Shown here piece by piece: positions 30,724-40,714 of a stretch of 64,000 nucleotides of DNA (within the stretch, counting starts at the first letter, position 1; each line of letters starts with the position of its first letter). Below the pieces are notes generated by a model that ran no database searches, was not told the origin of the DNA, and saw nothing but the letters and a program-made list of their open reading frames with translations. The translations under genes were made by a program, and so were the position numbers. This stretch comes from Neobacillus massiliamazoniensis (GTDB taxonomy: Bacteria > Bacillota > Bacilli > Bacillales > Cytobacillaceae), in NCBI RefSeq assembly GCF_001048695.1, contig NZ_CVRB01000001.1, forward strand, positions 434,001-498,000, read 5' to 3'.

Positions 30724-32186
30724 TTTAATCTCTCCTCGATTGCTTCCCTTACGACGATTCGATCATCAAAATCGAAAACATCATCTCCAATGATCTGATA
30801 GGTTTCATGCCCTTTACCGGCTATTAAAATCGCATCATCACAAGAAGCCTGCTCGATAGCTGCCCATATGGCCTCTTTTCTGTCTAGTTTCACTAAATAC
30901 TTTTCGTCATACACACCAGCTTCCATATCCTTTAAGATCGCTGAAGGATCCTCACTTCTTGGGTTATCGGAAGTAAAAATTACATCAGTTCCATATTTAC
31001 AAGCAATTTGTGCCATCAATGGCCGTTTAGACCGATCTCTGTCACCACCACAACCAATTATGACAAAAATTCGTTTTTTTGCAAACTGTTGAATGGTTTT
31101 TAGGACATTTTCCAGGCCATCTGGTGTGTGAGCATAATCAACAACAACCGTGTAATTTTGGCCGGCATCTACAAGTTCAAACCTTCCAGCTACTCCTATT
31201 ACATTTTCAACAGATTGAATGATGTTGTTAATTGGAATGCCTGACACCAATGCAGCAGCAATGCTTGCTAAAACATTATAAACACTGAATTTTCCAATTA
31301 GTCGAAGCTTTAATGGATAAATATTTCCCTGAACAACTAAATCACAGGCAGTACCCGAAGAGTTCATCTCGATATTTCTTGCCATAATATCTGCTTCATG
31401 ATCAATTCCATATGTAACGACATGGGCGACAGTCGATTTTTGATATAAAATCGAGACAGGATCATCATTATTTAGAACAGCAAACCTAGGCCTGGTTGGG
31501 TTAAACGTATTTCCAAGGCGGGAAAACAATAGCCCCTTCGCCTTCATATATTCCTCCATTGTTTTATGATAATCGAGATGGTCCTGCGTCAAATTGGTAA
31601 AGACAGCAATATCATAATCACAACCATGCACTCTCCCAATATCCAATGCATGCGAAGAAACCTCCATGACAGCAAATTGAACTTCACGTTGAATCATTTG
31701 ATGAAAGATTCTTTGAAGTGTCAAACTATCAGGAGTCGTGTTTTTCGTTTCGATGATTTCATCAGCAACCTTTGTAAACATCGTTCCGATTAGGCCTGTC
31801 TTTTTATTTGCTTCAAAAAATATTTTTTCAAGCAAATGACTAGTTGATGTTTTTCCATTTGTCCCCGTTATCCCAATTAACCTAAGATTTCTGGTTGGAT
31901 GCGCGTAAAAAGCATCTGCTAGGACAGCCATAGCCCTTACCGTGTCTTTCACAATAATAACAGGTACAGAAAGGGACAGCGAGCGCTCAGCTAATATAGC
32001 TGCAGCCCCTTTTTGAACGGCAGATTCAGCAAAATCGTGTCCGTCCACTGTGAATCCATTTATACAAATAAATAAGCTTCCTGTCTGTACTTTTCTGCTA
32101 TCATTTTCAATCGAGGTGATTTCTGGATTTTCTCCACGAAAAGGAACTAATGGATGCAAATGTTCGAGCAGTTCTTGTAGTTTCAT
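30714..32186 (-). CDS. murE: UDP-MurNAc-tripeptide synthetase (meso-DAP adding)
   Basis: Adds the third stem residue. N-terminal domain ([20 protein letters not shown]), P-loop [17 protein letters not shown] and C-terminal domain with [10 protein letters not shown]; the DNPR motif marks meso-diaminopimelate rather than lysine as substrate, as expected for Bacillus. 490 residues. Start at 32186 with a modest GAGAG RBS. Lies between spoVD and the solo MurF-domain ORF. Confidence 0.96.
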   Translation of the reverse strand: MKLQELLEHLHPLVPFRGENPEITSIENDSRKVQTGSLFICINGFTVDGHDFAESAVQKGAAAILAERSLSLSVPVIIVKDTVRAMAVLADAFYAHPTRNLRLIGITGTNGKTSTSHLLEKIFFEANKKTGLIGTMFTKVADEIIETKNTTPDSLTLQRIFHQMIQREVQFAVMEVSSHALDIGRVHGCDYDIAVFTNLTQDHLDYHKTMEEYMKAKGLLFSRLGNTFNPTRPRFAVLNNDDPVSILYQKSTVAHVVTYGIDHEADIMARNIEMNSSGTACDLVVQGNIYPLKLRLIGKFSVYNVLASIAAALVSGIPINNIIQSVENVIGVAGRFELVDAGQNYTVVVDYAHTPDGLENVLKTIQQFAKKRIFVIIGCGGDRDRSKRPLMAQIACKYGTDVIFTSDNPRSEDPSAILKDMEAGVYDEKYLVKLDRKEAIWAAIEQASCDDAILIAGKGHETYQIIGDDVFDFDDRIVVREAIEERLKCI

Positions 32187-32359
32187 TTTCTCTCAACCCT
32201 CTCTTGACATTACATATTTTTATCATATATATGTCATGCAAAAGTATTCTGGTGAAAGTTCCACCTTATTTTACATGATATTAAAACTTTTTACCATGTT
32301 GCTTTTCCGTTATAAGAAAAATGAGGCGGAGGAAAATCATTCCAGCCGCCGATCCCGAT

Positions 32360-34282
32360 TTAATTATCTTTTTTCCCAAAATAAAGTTTAATCTTTGATC
32401 CTTCTTTTACTCTCGTTCCTGGATCTGGAGATTGCCTTACAACGACATCACCTTCTCCGTAAGCATCAATTTGAAGATTCACATCTTCTCCCATAAGTTG
32501 ACTTCGAGTAAAACCTGAAAAATCAGGTAGTTCGATTAATGGAGTATCCTGCCAAGTCATTTTCTTTTCGATTTGATCTTTCCTTGGCTCCACACCCATT
32601 GCTCTTAAGCTATCCTTCATTATATTTCCGACAATCGGAGCTGACACTGTTCCACCGAATGCTGTTACACCTTTTGGATTATCCACAGCAACATATACGA
32701 CAATTTGCGGATCATCAGCTGGAGCAAACCCGATAAAAGAAACAATAAAGTTATTTTCTAAATACCTGCCGCCCTGGGCTTTTTGGGCAGTTCCAGTTTT
32801 TCCTCCGATTCGATAGGAATCAACAAACGCCTTGCCGCCAGTCCCTTGGGCAACCACGCTTTCAAGAGCATAGCGTATTTCCTTTGAAGTTGCCTCTGAA
32901 ATGACTCTTCTCTTCTCAACAGGGGAGTTTCTCATAACCACTTCCTTTGTAACCGGGTCCACCAACTCCTTAGCAATATATGGCTTATAAAGGATTCCCC
33001 CATTTACCGCTGCCGCTACGGCCGTTACTTGTTGAATTGGTGTAACAGACACCCCTTGTCCAAACGCTGTTGTGGCTAGTTCAACAGGACCCACCTTGTT
33101 TAAATTAAATAAAATTCCTGTTCCTTCACCTTGTAAATCGATTCCCGTTTTTTGACCAAAACCAAAATCCTTAATATATTTGAACAATAAGTCTTTGCCA
33201 AGCCTTTGACCTAATTCTACGAAACCAGGATTACAGGAGTTTTGAACAACCTGTAAAAAGGTTTCACTGCCATGACCGCCTCTTTTCCAGCATTTAAGTG
33301 TTGCACCACCAACCTTAACATAGCCCGGGTCAAAGAATTGGTCTTTTTCTAAGTTCACTTTTTTTTCTTCTAATGCTGCTGCAAGGGTAATAATTTTAAA
33401 AGTAGAACCTGGCTCATAGGTCGACCAAACCGGAAGATTGCGGTTATATACCTCTTGCGGCACATTTCTAAAATTAGATGGATCAAAGGTTGGCCTGCTC
33501 GACATCGCTAGAATTTCACCATTGTTTGGATTCATGGCAATCGCAATGAGTCCATCTGGATTATAAGTTGATTGTGCGATATCAAGTTCTCTCTCCACAA
33601 TCGTTTGTATTTTAGTATCAATTGTTAGCTTTAAATCTAATCCATTAACAGGAGGCTCGTAATCATCCGGCATATTATTCATTCGCTTCCCTTTCGCATC
33701 TGCGTAAAATTTAACCGAACCTCCTTTACCACTTAATTCTTTATCATAATATTTTTCGAGCCCCATCAAGCCCTGGTTATCCACTCCGGCAAAGCCTAAA
33801 ACGTGTGACAGATAGCTTCCAAAGGGGTAATATCTTTTTGAATCTTCGCCAATATAAACTCCCTCAAGGCCTAGCTCTCTGACTTCCTTCGCCTTTTCAT
33901 GGGAAATTTTTCTTCCTTCTTTAATCCTGACCATTCTCTCTTTTTGGGTAATATCGCGATAGGCTTTTTCCTTAGTCATTCCCAATACGGAGGCTAGCTT
34001 TTCTGCGGTTACAGCTGGGTCTTTTATTTGTCTTGGAACAACATATACTGTGGGAGTGCTGATATTTGTAGCTAACGGGACACCATTTCGGTCAACGATT
34101 TTTCCGCGTTCTGGTTCAAATGGTATATTTCTGCTCCAGGAACCCTTAGCTCCAGTAGTCAACCAATTCCCGAGAAAGAACTGTACATACCCTAGCCGAA
34201 CATCGATCACGAGGAAGATTAAAACGCCAACAAACAATGCAATCATTAACCGTTTACGGACAGTTACATTCGAAACACGCAT
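32360..34282 (-). CDS. spoVD: SpoVD, class B PBP for spore cortex synthesis
   Basis: 640 residues: cytoplasmic N-terminus, one transmembrane helix (about residues 10-30), PBP dimerisation domain, transpeptidase domain with STFK (in YEPGSTFKIITLAAAL), SCN (QNSCNPGFVELGQ) and KTG (GGKTGTAQKAQ), then one PASTA domain. Acts with SpoVE in the mother cell. It lies between pbpB and murE; the shorter C-terminus with one PASTA separates it from PBP2B. Good RBS AAAGGAGG and a SigE-like promoter just upstream. Confidence 0.95.
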   Translation of the reverse strand: MRVSNVTVRKRLMIALFVGVLIFLVIDVRLGYVQFFLGNWLTTGAKGSWSRNIPFEPERGKIVDRNGVPLATNISTPTVYVVPRQIKDPAVTAEKLASVLGMTKEKAYRDITQKERMVRIKEGRKISHEKAKEVRELGLEGVYIGEDSKRYYPFGSYLSHVLGFAGVDNQGLMGLEKYYDKELSGKGGSVKFYADAKGKRMNNMPDDYEPPVNGLDLKLTIDTKIQTIVERELDIAQSTYNPDGLIAIAMNPNNGEILAMSSRPTFDPSNFRNVPQEVYNRNLPVWSTYEPGSTFKIITLAAALEEKKVNLEKDQFFDPGYVKVGGATLKCWKRGGHGSETFLQVVQNSCNPGFVELGQRLGKDLLFKYIKDFGFGQKTGIDLQGEGTGILFNLNKVGPVELATTAFGQGVSVTPIQQVTAVAAAVNGGILYKPYIAKELVDPVTKEVVMRNSPVEKRRVISEATSKEIRYALESVVAQGTGGKAFVDSYRIGGKTGTAQKAQGGRYLENNFIVSFIGFAPADDPQIVVYVAVDNPKGVTAFGGTVSAPIVGNIMKDSLRAMGVEPRKDQIEKKMTWQDTPLIELPDFSGFTRSQLMGEDVNLQIDAYGEGDVVVRQSPDPGTRVKEGSKIKLYFGKKDN

Positions 34283-34315
34283 ATTGTGAACGAGCCTCCT
34301 TTGCCTAGTCCGTTC

Positions 34316-34345
34316 ATTTATATGCTTGTACTTTTTTATTTAGAC
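34316..34345 (-). promoter_or_regulatory. Candidate SigE promoter of spoVD
   Basis: Minus strand: GTCTAAAT (34338-34345), 13-bp spacer, CATATAAAT (34316-34324). The -10 matches CATACANT at most positions and the -35 about five of eight of GKCATATT. spoVD is SigE-controlled in B. subtilis. Confidence 0.5.
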
Positions 34346-34354
34346 CGCTAAAAC

Positions 34355-34407
34355 GACAAAAAGAGGATATCTCAAAAGTGTTAATCCCTTTTGAGACATC
34401 CTCCTAT
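34355..34407 (-). terminator. Terminator between pbpB and spoVD (family C type)
   Basis: Minus-strand stem AGGATGTCTCAAAAG paired with CTTTTGAGATATCCT, loop GGATTAACA-like, then TTTTT before 34355. It separates the division gene pbpB from the sporulation gene spoVD. Confidence 0.82.
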
Positions 34408-34420
34408 TCACCTTCTATAA

Positions 34421-36709
34421 TCACTGATTCTTTGGTTTATCTCCATTACTTTCTGAACCATTACTTCCATCATTACCATTACTTCCATTACTTCCATTTG
34501 CCCCATTATTTGTATTGGCATTTTGGTCTTGGGCCTGTGCTGCTTGATTCCACAGATCCTCAGGCGGTTTTAAGTCAACGATTAAGTTATCGCCATTCCT
34601 TAATATCGCTCCAGCCTTAATATTTTGAGAAGCGACATAGCCGCTGCCATTTGAAGTTATTTTTAGCCCAGCCATATTTGCTACCTTCATAACATCCCTT
34701 AATGACCAGCCAGTAAAATCAGGGGCAGGGATATCCCCATCCGTTTGAATAATCACTTTCTCACCATCGAGCGTGCTGGTACCTGCTTTTGGAAGCTGTG
34801 CGACAATTTTTTGACCATTTCCGAGAACCACAGTGTCAAATCCTTTATCTTTTAAGCTTTTTTCTGCATCAGATACGGATTTCCCAGATAGATTCGGCAG
34901 CTTACTCACCGCTGCGGTTTTTTGCGTTGATGGTTGGATGTTCAAATATTGAAGACTGTTTTTCATAACAGGTTTAAAAATCTCTGAAACAGGGATGGCA
35001 CCTTTTTCATAATTATCGATTTGAGGTTGTTGAACGGCAACATAGACAATTAATTTCGGGTCATCTTTTGGAGCCATTCCTAAAAATGAAAATACATAAT
35101 CTGACGGACCTGTTAAATAAGCGCCATTAGGACCAGGTATTTGCGCCGTCCCTGTTTTTCCGGCTACACTGTAACCGTCAATTTGATAATGGCTATAACC
35201 TGTACCTTTCGGCGAAGTAACAACCGTTTCAAGAACATCACGAACCTTTTTAGCTGTTTCAGCGGAAATCGGCGTTCCAGCTACTTCAGGTTCTTTTTGC
35301 TCGATAATTTTCCCAGTATCGTGGTCAACAATTTTATCGACAACATGGGGCTTCATCATTTTACCGTCATTTGCAACGGCCGTGGCTGCTTGAACTTGCT
35401 GAATAGGTGTAATCGCTGTTCCCTGACCAAACGCAGTAGTTGCCTTCTCAATTGGATATTGAAAGAGAATTTTACCAGAGGCTTCATTTGGGAGATCAAT
35501 CCCTGTTGGTTTATCAAACCCAAATTTACTTAAATACTGCCGAAATTTATCAAAGCCAAGTTTTTCATTTGCAATCTTAGCAAACGCGACATTGGATGAG
35601 CGCTGTACACCTTCAAGATAAGTAATGTTCCCCCAGCCTGATGTATTCCAGTCATGAATAACAGGAGCATTGTCTGTTACTTTATATGAACCGGACGTGT
35701 ACGTGTCATTTAGGTTTAATACATTTTCCTGAAGGGCTGCAGATAATGTAAAAATTTTCATGGTTGAACCAGGCTCAAAAGAATTTTCAATCGCCTCATT
35801 ATGCCAGCTATCGGTAATTCCTTGCTTTGTTTCTGGATTAAACGATGGTCGTTGACCCATTGCTAAAATTTCACCAGTCTTCGGGTCCGCAACAATCGCA
35901 ATAATTTTTTTAGGCTTATATTCATTCGCAACATTATTCATGGCATCTTCAACAAAGGTTTGAATCTTCTGATCAATGGTTAAATAAACATCATTTCCAT
36001 TCTTTGCTGGCGTAATTTTTTCCTTTTTATCGGGCAATAAATAGCCCCATAGGTCACTCTCATAATTAATTTTTCCATCTTTTCCGGTTAGCTCAGAGTT
36101 AAGTGACTTCTCAATTCCCATTTTTCCGACCGTTTGATGAGTCCCATCTTTTTGTTCAACACGGTCGGTGTATCCAACTACATGGGATGCAAAAATACCG
36201 TTAGGATAAAAGCGTTTAGTATCTCGGACAAAAGTAATACCAGGGAGTTTTAATTTATCAATCTTATCCTTCGTTGAAGGATCAATGTTACTTCCTGCTT
36301 GCCCAAATTCAACCTGGAAAGCACCTTTTTTCGTTAATCTCTTATAAATATCTTCTTCACTCATATTAATGTACTGGGAGAGCTTTTGTGCTGTCATTTC
36401 CGGGTCAACGACATTTTTCGGGTCTTTAGGATTAGTGGTCGCCTTTTTATCTAATATAGCAACCATTTTGTAGGAGGCAGTATCCTCAGCAATCACCCCA
36501 CCATTACGATCTAAGATGTCTCCTCTTTTCGCTTCCAAAACCCCTTGTCTACTATACTTTTGCTGTGCCTTGGCGACAAGGTTTTGCCCGTTTACCTCTC
36601 CCGTGATTTGAATAGAAAAATACCTTAAGATTAAAACAAAAAAGAGCAGGCTGAATATTAAAAACAAGCACGCTGCTCCGAAATTCATATATGGCTGTTT
36701 CTTAATCAT
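34421..36709 (-). CDS. pbpB: Penicillin-binding protein 2B, septal transpeptidase
   Basis: 762 residues: transmembrane helix near residues 12-32, dimerisation domain, transpeptidase domain with STMK (EPGSTMKIFTLS), SSN (QRSSNVAFAKIA) and KTG (AGKTGTAQIPG), then two PASTA domains. The last 40 or so residues are low complexity, N/G/S-rich (repeats of NGSNGS type), making it longer than the 716 residues I recall for B. subtilis PBP2B. Start overlaps the ftsL stop as ATGA. Essential class B PBP partner of FtsW at the septum. Confidence 0.95.
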   Translation of the reverse strand: MIKKQPYMNFGAACLFLIFSLLFFVLILRYFSIQITGEVNGQNLVAKAQQKYSRQGVLEAKRGDILDRNGGVIAEDTASYKMVAILDKKATTNPKDPKNVVDPEMTAQKLSQYINMSEEDIYKRLTKKGAFQVEFGQAGSNIDPSTKDKIDKLKLPGITFVRDTKRFYPNGIFASHVVGYTDRVEQKDGTHQTVGKMGIEKSLNSELTGKDGKINYESDLWGYLLPDKKEKITPAKNGNDVYLTIDQKIQTFVEDAMNNVANEYKPKKIIAIVADPKTGEILAMGQRPSFNPETKQGITDSWHNEAIENSFEPGSTMKIFTLSAALQENVLNLNDTYTSGSYKVTDNAPVIHDWNTSGWGNITYLEGVQRSSNVAFAKIANEKLGFDKFRQYLSKFGFDKPTGIDLPNEASGKILFQYPIEKATTAFGQGTAITPIQQVQAATAVANDGKMMKPHVVDKIVDHDTGKIIEQKEPEVAGTPISAETAKKVRDVLETVVTSPKGTGYSHYQIDGYSVAGKTGTAQIPGPNGAYLTGPSDYVFSFLGMAPKDDPKLIVYVAVQQPQIDNYEKGAIPVSEIFKPVMKNSLQYLNIQPSTQKTAAVSKLPNLSGKSVSDAEKSLKDKGFDTVVLGNGQKIVAQLPKAGTSTLDGEKVIIQTDGDIPAPDFTGWSLRDVMKVANMAGLKITSNGSGYVASQNIKAGAILRNGDNLIVDLKPPEDLWNQAAQAQDQNANTNNGANGSNGSNGNDGSNGSESNGDKPKNQ

Positions 36710-37065
36710 TTCTGTTGCACAACCTTGACATTATTTTCGTTTAGTTGAAGTCCCATCTTCTTCGCTTTATCCCAAATTCGTTGATAATTACTCAATTCAC
36801 TAACTTGTACCTGCAAATCACTATTGACCTTTTTTTGCTCTTTTATTGAGGTTTGGACATCTTGAACGTCCTTATTTACCTTATAAATTTGTGATTGAGT
36901 TGAAATGATATGAACTGCCCCGAAGCAAACAAGTCCAGCAAATACTAGACTAATCATTTTTTCCCCCGGTGTTAGCCAATACTTTTTTGTCTTAACATGT
37001 TGATGCTCTTGAATAGCAGGTTTTACCTGTTGCTGTTCTTGATACTTCCTGGCAAGATTACTCAA
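36706..37065 (-). CDS. ftsL: Cell division protein FtsL
   Basis: 119 residues: Q/K-rich cytoplasmic N-terminus, one transmembrane helix (about 38-56, MISLVFAGLVCFGAVHII), then a coiled coil (QIYKVNKDVQDVQTSIKEQK) and a short tail with WDKAKKMGLQL. Forms a complex with DivIC and DivIB. Start is TTG at 37065 with GAGGGG 6 nt upstream. Sequence is poorly conserved across the family; the call rests on topology and on position between rsmH and pbpB. Confidence 0.93.
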   Translation of the reverse strand: MSNLARKYQEQQQVKPAIQEHQHVKTKKYWLTPGEKMISLVFAGLVCFGAVHIISTQSQIYKVNKDVQDVQTSIKEQKKVNSDLQVQVSELSNYQRIWDKAKKMGLQLNENNVKVVQQK

Positions 37066-37123
37066 ACTTTTCCCCTCCCGAAAATTTTCTTATCTTACTC
37101 TAGTATTAGAAGTTTCTGTTTTC

Positions 37124-38056
37124 TTATATTTTTTCTGCAATGCGAAGCTTTGCAGAACGTGCTCGGTTATTCATTGCTAATTCTTCTTCTGATGGAAGAA
37201 TCGGTTTTCGTGTAATTAACTTTAAAATTGGTTGATATTCAACCGGTATAATCGGTATTCCTGGAGGTAAATCAGGTGATTCACTTGCCTTTTTGAAGGA
37301 TGCCTTGCAAATTCGGTCCTCTAAGGAGTGAAAAGTAATTACGCTAATTCTGCCTTCTGGATTTAATAAATCAATCGCTTGCGTTAATGACTGCTCAAAT
37401 ACTGATAATTCATCATTGACAGCAATTCTAATCGCTTGAAAAATTCGCTTTGCAGGATGTCCGCCTTTTCTCCTCGCAGGAGCAGGAATGGCTTCCTTAA
37501 TCAATTCTACTAACTCAAAGGTTGTTTCAATTGGCTTTGAATCTCTAGCCGCCTCAATTTTCCGGGCAATTTGTTTAGAAAATTTCTCCTCACCATAACG
37601 GAAAAAAATACGAACTAAATCTTCATATGACCAATGATTAACGACATCATAGGCTGAAATAGGGGAATCATGGTCCATTCTCATATCTAATGGTGCATCA
37701 TGATGATAACTAAAGCCTCTTTCAGGAGTATCCAATTGAGGGGATGAAACACCTAAATCATAAAGGATTCCATCAACTTTATCCAAACCTACATTTTCAA
37801 GCTCTTCTTTTAAATATAAAAAATTGCTTTTAATAATTGTCAGTTTATCGTGATAGGCGGATAATTTCTCTCTTGCATTAGCGATAGCTGTTTCGTCTTG
37901 GTCAAAGGCGATTAGCCTTCCATTCGTCCCTAACTTCGACAGAATGACGGAGCTATGTCCGGCTCCACCCAACGTACAGTCAACATAAATACCGTCTGGT
38001 TTAATATTTAACCCTTCTACAGCTTCCTTTAACAAAACTGTTGTATGTTCAAACAT
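37124..38056 (-). CDS. rsmH: 16S rRNA (cytosine-1402-N4) methyltransferase
   Basis: SAM-dependent methyltransferase (MraW) acting on the 30S decoding centre. Motifs: [28 protein letters not shown] (SAM binding), [19 protein letters not shown], and [14 protein letters not shown]. 310 residues. Second gene of the mra-fts cluster after mraZ, RBS AGAGGTGG before the ATG. Confidence 0.97.
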   Translation of the reverse strand: MFEHTTVLLKEAVEGLNIKPDGIYVDCTLGGAGHSSVILSKLGTNGRLIAFDQDETAIANAREKLSAYHDKLTIIKSNFLYLKEELENVGLDKVDGILYDLGVSSPQLDTPERGFSYHHDAPLDMRMDHDSPISAYDVVNHWSYEDLVRIFFRYGEEKFSKQIARKIEAARDSKPIETTFELVELIKEAIPAPARRKGGHPAKRIFQAIRIAVNDELSVFEQSLTQAIDLLNPEGRISVITFHSLEDRICKASFKKASESPDLPPGIPIIPVEYQPILKLITRKPILPSEEELAMNNRARSAKLRIAEKI

Positions 38057-38123
38057 GTTGTAACCACCTCTTTTTCCAATCGAACGATAAATAATAGAGT
38101 GTTATTTCAGAATAACTTCCCCA

Positions 38124-38555
38124 TTATATATCAAACCCAATCATATTTTCTGCAATTTCAGCAAAAGATTCTTCCGACTGTGTAAAATATTCTTCCCAAA
38201 TCTGCTTGCTCCAAATTTCAATTCGATTGGAAACACCCAAAATCACACATTCTTTATCCAATTTTGCATATGTCAGTAATGGGGTTGGGATATTGATTCT
38301 TCCCTGTTTATCAAGTTCGCTTTCTGTTGCTCCAGAAAAGAAGAATCTTGTAAATGCACGGGCATCCTTTTTGGTTAACGGCAGTCCTTTTAATTTATCT
38401 TCTAAAAGCTGCCATTCTGATAAAGGGTAACCAAATAAACATTGATCCAATCCCCGAGTAATAATAAACATGTCGCCAAGTTCTTCACGGAATTTGGAGG
38501 GCACAATCAAACGGCCTTTATTATCAATGCTATGATGGTATTCGCCCATGAACAT
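38124..38555 (-). CDS. mraZ: Transcriptional regulator MraZ
   Basis: Double SpoVT/AbrB-fold protein that binds its own promoter region and controls the division-cell wall cluster. Two DXXXR motifs are visible: [16 protein letters not shown] and [15 protein letters not shown]; the C-terminus [11 protein letters not shown] is typical. 143 residues from the ATG at 38555 ([11 protein letters not shown]), the homologue's start; an in-frame GTG at 38570 is rejected. Repeat operators lie just upstream. Confidence 0.97.
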   Translation of the reverse strand: MFMGEYHHSIDNKGRLIVPSKFREELGDMFIITRGLDQCLFGYPLSEWQLLEDKLKGLPLTKKDARAFTRFFFSGATESELDKQGRINIPTPLLTYAKLDKECVILGVSNRIEIWSKQIWEEYFTQSEESFAEIAENMIGFDI

Positions 38556-38566
38556 ACCCGCGACCC

Positions 38567-38611
38567 CCACTTTCTAATAAAAATGTACCACATTCCCCCA
38601 CTTTCCACCAC
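38567..38611 (-). promoter_or_regulatory. MraZ operator repeats upstream of mraZ
   Basis: On the minus strand GTGG occurs at 38608-38611, 38598-38601 and 38588-38591, spaced exactly 10 bp (one helical turn), with a fourth at 38567-38570, 21 bp further on. Two are in AAAGTGGGGG context. MraZ is known to bind closely spaced G-rich direct repeats (TGGGN; AAAGTGK in mollicutes) upstream of its own gene. Confidence 0.7.
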
Positions 38612-38660
38612 CTATTTTTTTACTATTTCATATTAATTTCATGTTACATGTTTATTTTTA

Positions 38661-38699
38661 TAAAAAAAAAGAAACCTCACATAAAAATGTGAAGTTCCT
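38661..38699 (-). terminator. Terminator downstream of bshC
   Basis: Minus-strand hairpin GAACTTCACAT/ATGTGAGGTTTC (38671-38697) followed by a run of eight or nine T (38662-38670). Directly after the bshC stop, it separates bshC from the mra cluster. Confidence 0.8.
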
Positions 38700-40331
38700 C
38701 TATAGTTTGATGACCTTATGTTGGCCGTCAAATTCATAGTAATGGTCCATTAAATCCTTTATAAATCCTAGTCCGAATAGGTTTAAGTAATAGAAGATAT
38801 TCCAAATTCTTTCCTGTGGAAATCCATCAGGTCTTAAAGCAAGATTAACGCGAGCATATTTCTTTAAAATGACATCATGTTTCTTTTTTACTGCTTCTTC
38901 TAGCTTATTCTGCATGAAGTCGATTTCCTTTAGTACGTACGCCTCATTTTTCTTTAACAATGGAAGAAGACCTTTAGCAAGCTGAGTTGTCTTAGCTTCG
39001 ATTAACTGATATTGAGCTAATAATTGTTCCTTTGTTGAAGAAAACATTTCATCTACTTCTCTGTCTTTTATCGTTTCAAGGAACTTTTCTATTTCTAGAT
39101 TTGTCCCCTCACTTAATACAGTTTGTAGATTTAAATGTAATTCGCACAAGTCTGTTTCAACAGATTGGTCAAGGAAGGTAATATTTAGTCGTGGAACGAT
39201 GGGAGGCATTTTCATTTGAAAATGCTCAAAAACAAGTTTCAGCTCTGCCCAATAGGCTATTTCACCGGGACCTGCGATAAAAGCAAGTGTTGGAAACAGC
39301 CATTCTTGCATAATGGGCCTCGTCACCACATTGTTGCTCAATTTTTCAGGATGCTCTCTCGCCATTTCCACAAGTTCATCTCTAGTAAAGGCTATTGCGC
39401 CATTTTTCCCCACAAAACGTTCCGTTTCATCTATTTCAAGCAATAGCCGCTCACCGGCTCTTTGATCGTAATAAAATAAATTCGCTGCCCGTTCATTAGC
39501 CTCAATTGCAATTGGAAAACTTTTTTTGCGAATTTCTTTTTGCTGCTCTAGTAGCGAAAAAGTAATCGAGCGGTGGTGAAGAATTTGGGTGGTTAAGAAT
39601 TCTGTTTGAAGCTGACGGAAGGAGGCATCCCCAGAATCAACCAATAACAGCCCATATTCCTTAAAAAGACTCATAATAATGTTTGCAAAGAAATCAACGA
39701 ATGAAGTTGAACTTTTTAATTGTTCTTCTGCAAACTCGAGTAAATTCTTTGTATGTTCCGTCTCTCCAAAATTCTTAATGATATTGTGCACCCATTGTAA
39801 GCAAAGATCTTTATTTATCTTTACATCAGACACCATTTTCTTTTGCAGCATTTTCTCAGGATAAATCCATTTATCTGCTCTTTCCTCCACTGGGACAAAT
39901 ACATGATTTACCTCTTGAAAATCATGGTCTTCCCCAGCAATCCAAAAAACAGGAACCACAGGAACACCAAGCTCTCTTTCCTTTTGTTCAGCTAATTTGA
40001 TAATAGAAATTACTTTATGAATCGAATAAAGCGGACCGGTGAGGATGCCAGCTTGTTGACCACCAATCACAACCACACTATTATTTTGTTTTAGTTTAGC
40101 AATCGACCTTTCAACCGCATTCGATGATGGGAAGCGCTTCATAAAAGTATTAATATAGGCAGCAACTTCCTTTCTTGGAATCACTCGATTATTTAGTTCC
40201 GCTAATCTTTTTTGATCTTCAGATGCATCATTGAAGCGATAATGGAAAAATGACTGAATATCATCTGATTGTGCTAAATAATCCGAAGCAAATCGATTTG
40301 TTGCTGGTAAAGAGAGATTTAAAATCTCCAT
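38700..40331 (-). CDS. bshC: Bacillithiol synthase (putative cysteine-adding enzyme)
   Basis: Adds Cys to GlcN-malate in bacillithiol synthesis, the low-molecular-weight thiol of bacilli; orthologue of yllA. Nucleotidyltransferase-like (Rossmann) core with VVVIGGQQAGILTGPLYSIH and VPVFWIAGEDHDFQEVNH, then FIAGPGEIAYWAELK, and a C-terminal coiled coil (TKEQLLAQYQLIEAKTTQLA region). 543 residues, family length. Good RBS (GAAGGGGAG). Neighbour of mraZ, as in B. subtilis. Confidence 0.95.
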   Translation of the reverse strand: MEILNLSLPATNRFASDYLAQSDDIQSFFHYRFNDASEDQKRLAELNNRVIPRKEVAAYINTFMKRFPSSNAVERSIAKLKQNNSVVVIGGQQAGILTGPLYSIHKVISIIKLAEQKERELGVPVVPVFWIAGEDHDFQEVNHVFVPVEERADKWIYPEKMLQKKMVSDVKINKDLCLQWVHNIIKNFGETEHTKNLLEFAEEQLKSSTSFVDFFANIIMSLFKEYGLLLVDSGDASFRQLQTEFLTTQILHHRSITFSLLEQQKEIRKKSFPIAIEANERAANLFYYDQRAGERLLLEIDETERFVGKNGAIAFTRDELVEMAREHPEKLSNNVVTRPIMQEWLFPTLAFIAGPGEIAYWAELKLVFEHFQMKMPPIVPRLNITFLDQSVETDLCELHLNLQTVLSEGTNLEIEKFLETIKDREVDEMFSSTKEQLLAQYQLIEAKTTQLAKGLLPLLKKNEAYVLKEIDFMQNKLEEAVKKKHDVILKKYARVNLALRPDGFPQERIWNIFYYLNLFGLGFIKDLMDHYYEFDGQHKVIKL

Positions 40332-40520
40332 TTAAGTACTCCCCTTCTGGTTAAAACCTAATCATTCGTTAAAAAGTATAGCATTATCCGTTAATTTTCA
40401 AAAAAACTTTGCCTAAAAAAATGAAATTTTCATTTACAAAAGGGAAAACTCAATGCATTTTCAATTAATCCATAAAAACATAATAGAAATATATGACTTA
40501 AAAAGGAAAATAATAAATAA

Positions 40521-40707
40521 AGGCTGTGTTAAACTTGCCTGTTGTTTTGCGCTCCAGGCACTTCGCTTTCCGCGGGCGTTCCGAGGAGCCTCCTCGGCGC
40601 TGAAGCGCCTGTGGGGTCTCCCCTGCCCCGTACTCCCGCAGGAGTCTCGCGCCTTCCGCTCCAATCAACATAGTTTCAAAAATCAACAATGACATTTAAA
40701 ATAGCCT
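40521..40707 (+). repeat. Family A repeat copy 3 (short subtype)
   Basis: 187 bp from AGGCTGTGTTAAACTTGCCTG to the inverted end TTTAAAATAGCCT. Full GC-rich core including GGCACTTCGCTTTCCGCGGGCG-like sequence. Fills half of the 383-bp gap between panE and bshC; 40332-40520 is AT-rich with nothing else recognised. Confidence 0.9.
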
Positions 40708-40714
40708 AAAAAAA

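Noticed and set aside
40461..40695. Overlapping minus-strand ORFs of 65-67 codons in family A copy 3
   Set aside because: They lie entirely within the repeat, resemble ORFs in other family A copies (52323-52505, 62420-62623, 41756-41944), and have no RBS; open frames come from GC-rich repeat sequence.
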